Positions 61,301 through 64,000 of a stretch of 64,000 nt of DNA are shown piece by piece (position 1 is the stretch's first letter; the number at the start of each line of letters is the position of its first letter). Source of the stretch: Anas platyrhynchos (lineage: Eukaryota; Chordata; Aves; Anseriformes; Anatidae); assembly GCF_047663525.1 (NCBI RefSeq), contig NC_092591.1, forward strand, positions 53,855,501 to 53,919,500, given 5' to 3'. The notes beneath the pieces were generated by a model. The model was not told the origin of the DNA. It ran no database searches and saw only the letters and a list, made by a program, of their open reading frames with translations. The position numbers were made by a program, and so were the translations under genes.

Positions 61301-61654
61301 GTCCTCAACCATGACACAGGGGCTGCACCCAGCATGCCCCAGGCATCGGGGGAAGTCACCAAGGTAGTGGAATGACGTGGCATGGCACTGGGGTGGCAGG
61401 TACAACACAGGATTGGCATCACCGGGACGCAGGGGGGACAATGTGGGGTGTCACCAGGACTGTTGGGGGGACATGGGATGTTCTCGTGTGTTGCTGCATG
61501 TGTGGGATCACATAGGGTGCCCCAGGACCCATGACACAGCCCTCCCAAAGACATCCCCAACTCTGCTGCGCCCCACAGCAACACAGATGTCCCATATCCC
61601 AATGCCCCCCGCAATCCTACACATCCCCACGTGTCCCCCCGGCATCTTCAGGTC
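61291..61654 (-). other. VPS51: VPS51 3' untranslated region
   Basis: From the stop codon to a doubled minus-strand poly(A) signal (AATAAATAAA, 61300-61291), giving a 3' UTR of about 0.36-0.38 kb. Confidence 0.75.
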
Positions 61655-61915
61655 CTACCCGCGCTCGCAGATGAGCTCGACGACGCTGTGCTCCATGGGG
61701 ACAGGGTCGAGGCAGCGGTGGGCAGCGCTGGCGGCCACCTCGTCCAGCAGCCCCTGCACCACGCGCTCGTCGGCGGCGAAGCGCCAGAGGTAGAGCTGCA
61801 GGTAGTGGCCGTCCACCTGCACCTGCTGCAGCCCGAAACGCCCCAACGTCCGCAGCCGCACGCACTCCAGCAGCGTCTTCAGGCTGATCTTGATGATCCC
61901 CGTCAGCACCGACAC
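61655..61915 (-). CDS. VPS51: VPS51 last coding exon
   Basis: 86 codons plus TAG (61657-61655): [20 protein letters not shown] onward to [16 protein letters not shown]. Acceptor CATCCCAG|GTGTCG. It is near-identical to mammalian VPS51 through the core, with substitutions around ERVVQG and AHRCLD. Confidence 0.96.
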   Translation of the reverse strand: MSVLTGIIKISLKTLLECVRLRTLGRFGLQQVQVDGHYLQLYLWRFAADERVVQGLLDEVAASAAHRCLDPVPMEHSVVELICERG

Positions 61916-63647
61916 CTGGGATGTAGGGACAGCAGGGATAAGTGGCACAGTGGGGACAGGGACAGCCAGCGCAAGGTGGCTCAAGTTGTGTCCGCACAGG
62001 GATGTGGAGAAATTAGGGACACCTCTCTGGGGTCATCAGCACCTAGGACACCCTCATCCTCATCCTAACGTGTGTTAGGACATGGGGACATGTCACACTG
62101 GGGTTACAGAGACCTTAAGCCACATCAGTGTGGGGACACAGGAACATTGACACTCACCCCTGCCATCTGCCCCAGGGACCAACCCCCCTTGTCTTAGCTA
62201 TCAGCCCCTGAGGAACCCCAAAACCCCAGCACTGGGGACATGGGGACACGAGGGACGTGTGACAGGTGGGAAGATGGACAGCTCAGGGACCTCGGGGACA
62301 CCTGAGGGACACTGGGACATCCCTATGGCCTCACCTTGTTGAACTCGACCGGGCTGAAGATGTCAATGCGTTCGGAGAAGAGCTTCTGGATGTTGCTGAG
62401 CAGGTGCGTGTCCATCGGGGCACTGGGGACAACGAAAGCAGGACAATCGGGGGACAGGGGACTGGCAGGGGAGGAGGGAGGGCACGGGGACAGTCAGGGG
62501 ACATGGTGACAGATGGGATGTGAGGGCTGTATGGGGACACAAAGGCAGGAGAACATGGGGATGTGGGTGGAGGATGTGGGGAGAGTCACAGCACGGGGAC
62601 TTAAGGCACATGGGGATCATCAAGGGATACTGGGATGGTTTGGGGACACAGGGACCACCAAAGGATGTGGGGACCATGGGTGGATGTTGGGACAATTTGG
62701 GATATGAAGATTGTCACAGGGACACGGGGACTGTAGGGGAACATTGGGATCATTTGGAGCCATGAAGACAGCCAGGAGGACGTGGGGCTGGTCACGAATG
62801 TGGGGACAACGGGGTGACCCCGGGCTGACAGGGAGGTGACCCAGGTGACAGGGCTGACCTGGGGGTGTAGCTGGGGGCGTAGCGCCCAGGCGCCCGCGAG
62901 CTGCTGTAGACGGAGAAGGCGCGCCGGCTCGAGTCGCTGCTCTGTGCCCGCCGCACGCCCTCCTCGAAGAGCTGCCCCACCTGCAGCATCACACCATGCT
63001 CAGTGCCAGCGTCCCCCAAACCCACCCCAAATACCCCCCTGGGGACTCCCAAAACAAGCCAGGATCCCTCAAAACCCTCTGAGACTTCCCAGTCCGTTTG
63101 AGATCCTCTCAGACCCCTCTGGTCTCTCCCTAAAATCATTATGGACACCTCAGGGAGTCTCCTCTTGACCCTTCAGAGACTTCAGCCCCCCTGCAAGGAA
63201 CCCTCTGGGACTCCAAAACCCGCCCAGGAACCCTCTGGGACTCCTGAGGGTGCTTTAGGGAGCCCCACAGGGACCACCTGCAACATCCTAAAATCCTCAA
63301 TGACTTCATAGGGACGGCAGGCATGATTTCTGGCCCCTTCAGGGACCCCCAGGAACATCTGGGACTCCTCTATGGGTCTCCAGCCCCCACCCCAAGCCCC
63401 TATAAGGGCCCGGTGCTGCCCCAACCTGGACGTCGATGGCAGTGATGTCCTCGACCACGCGCTTCATGACGGCGCGGACGTTGCGGGGCTCGACGGTGCC
63501 CAACCAGTCGCGCGTCTCCACGCTCTTCCGCAGCATCTGCGCCACCGCCGCCCCCTGCACCTGCACGTAGTGGTCGAGCAGCCGCTGCGCCGCCCCCCGA
63601 GCCTCCGCGCACAGCGCCGGGCCTGGCGTCACCGCTGGCCCTGTGTC
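61655..63647 (-). CDS. VPS51: VPS51, GARP/EARP complex subunit, C-terminal part; 5' exons outside window
   Basis: VPS51 is a subunit shared by the GARP and EARP tethers, which capture endosome-derived vesicles at the trans-Golgi network and recycling endosomes. Four exons (63426-63647, 62859-62980, 62335-62422, 61655-61915) join in phase into 230 C-terminal residues. Recognisable blocks are [106 protein letters not shown] and the terminus VVELICERG. The human protein has about 782 residues, so roughly 70% is right of the window. Introns are 419-445 bp and full of GGGGACA-like repeats on the plus strand. The fit is specific to VPS51; other GARP subunits do not share these blocks. Confidence 0.95.
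61916..62334 (-). other. VPS51: VPS51 last intron
   Basis: 419 bp, GC-rich, with many GGGGACA-type strings on the plus strand and no other feature. Confidence 0.85.
62335..62422 (-). CDS. VPS51: VPS51 exon (second from end)
   Basis: An 88-nt exon: end of Ser, then [20 protein letters not shown] and IFSPVEFNK. Acceptor CCCCAG; donor AAG|GTGAGG. Its frame differs from the long open frame reported over the same bases, and phase with the neighbours settles it. Confidence 0.93.
62423..62858 (-). repeat. VPS51 intron composed largely of degenerate GGGGACA-type repeats
   Basis: The plus strand shows roughly a dozen occurrences of GGGGACA, GGGGACC or GGGACAC separated by 10-30 bp over most of the intron. 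The array is irregular rather than a clean tandem. The adjacent introns 62981-63425 and 63648-64000 have weaker versions of the same composition and no recognised exon. Confidence 0.6.
62859..62980 (-). CDS. VPS51: VPS51 exon (third from end)
   Basis: 40 codons plus two bases: [20 protein letters not shown] then [20 protein letters not shown], with a Ser codon split to the next exon. Acceptor CTGCAG; donor GTCAGC. Confidence 0.93.
63426..63647 (-). CDS. VPS51: VPS51 exon (fourth from end)
   Basis: 74 codons, phase 0 at both ends: [20 protein letters not shown], then [20 protein letters not shown], ending [11 protein letters not shown]. Acceptor CCCCCAG; donor GTTGGG. The first 20 residues are poorly conserved, and the acceptor could be a few codons off. 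Confidence 0.9.
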
Positions 63648-64000
63648 CTGGGGGCACAAAGGACATGGGGACACTTCCACACGCAGCCTGTGTCCTTGGG
63701 ATTTGGGGACACAGGGAGATGGCTCCTTGGTGGCACAGGGATGTGAGGAGACGTGTAAAAGCCTCCCCCAGTGTCCCCATGCACAGCAACATCTGTTGTG
63801 AGGGTACACAGAGACATCAGGGGGCACCTGGGCTGTCCCAAAGTGCTGCATCCCTATTGTCCTCACATCGTTGTAGCATTTGGAGGGGCTCAGGGACATG
63901 CCAAGGCCTCCTGGGGACGTTTTGTGGATCTCCCACCCCTTAGGGACACTGAGGGACACTGGGACACGCAGGGACCCTTCTGCCTCCACACATACTGCTG
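63648..64000 (-). other. VPS51: VPS51 intron running off the window edge
   Basis: 353 bp with GGGGACA-like strings. No upstream VPS51 exon could be recognised before the window ends. Confidence 0.7.

Noticed and set aside
63339..63989. 216-codon minus-strand frame as a single VPS51 exon
   Set aside because: Only the part between the AG at 63649-63648 and the donor at 63425 matches VPS51. The flanks are low-complexity intron sequence and the phase to the next exon requires the shorter exon.

Overview
The window is ordinary nuclear DNA from a vertebrate, almost certainly a bird. It has interrupted genes with GT-AG introns and CpG-rich promoters, a truncated CR1 LINE tail with the avian 3' end, and compact GC-rich introns typical of small avian chromosomes. 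I read four protein-coding genes exon by exon, and the reading phase closes at every junction I could test. No bacterial, plasmid, CRISPR or tRNA features were seen.

Layout, left to right. (1) 56-7450, minus strand: the first four coding exons of MADD, giving 371 N-terminal residues of the DENN-domain Rab GEF; the rest lies left of the window. Its likely non-coding first exon and CpG-island promoter are at about 19.3 kb. The 12 kb between is intron 1, with a second promoter-like site (TATA box plus RFX-type X-boxes) near 13.1-13.35 kb. (2) 22812-33824, minus strand: the complete coding sequence of NR1H3 (liver X receptor alpha), eight coding exons and 409 residues. Poly(A) signals lie at 22301 and 21039. 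A likely non-coding first exon at about 50.43-50.6 kb is separated by a 16.6 kb intron. (3) 50613-57087, plus strand: the complete coding sequence of ACP2 (lysosomal acid phosphatase), eleven exons and 434 residues. It diverges from NR1H3 out of a shared CpG island. (4) 58.1-61.3 kb: intergenic DNA with an LTR-like segment, a CpG-rich block with a 10-bp minisatellite, an AATAAA signal and a CTCF-like site. (5) 61655-63647, minus strand: the last four exons of VPS51 (GARP/EARP tethering subunit), the C-terminal 230 residues; the 5' part lies right of the window.

MADD-NR1H3-ACP2 keeps the order and orientation of human 11p11.2. VPS51 (human 11q13) directly beyond ACP2, where human has DDB2, is a synteny change. 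The genes are not an operon and need not act together. Their roles are Rab3/Rab27 exchange on secretory vesicles (MADD), oxysterol-responsive transcription (NR1H3), lysosomal phosphomonoester hydrolysis (ACP2) and endosome-to-Golgi tethering (VPS51). I found no credible undescribed system. The most interesting leftovers are the RFX/TATA site in MADD intron 1, the ACP2-VPS51 junction, the minisatellite ORF region at 59.1-60.1 kb, and a 228-codon unassigned ORF in NR1H3 intron 1.
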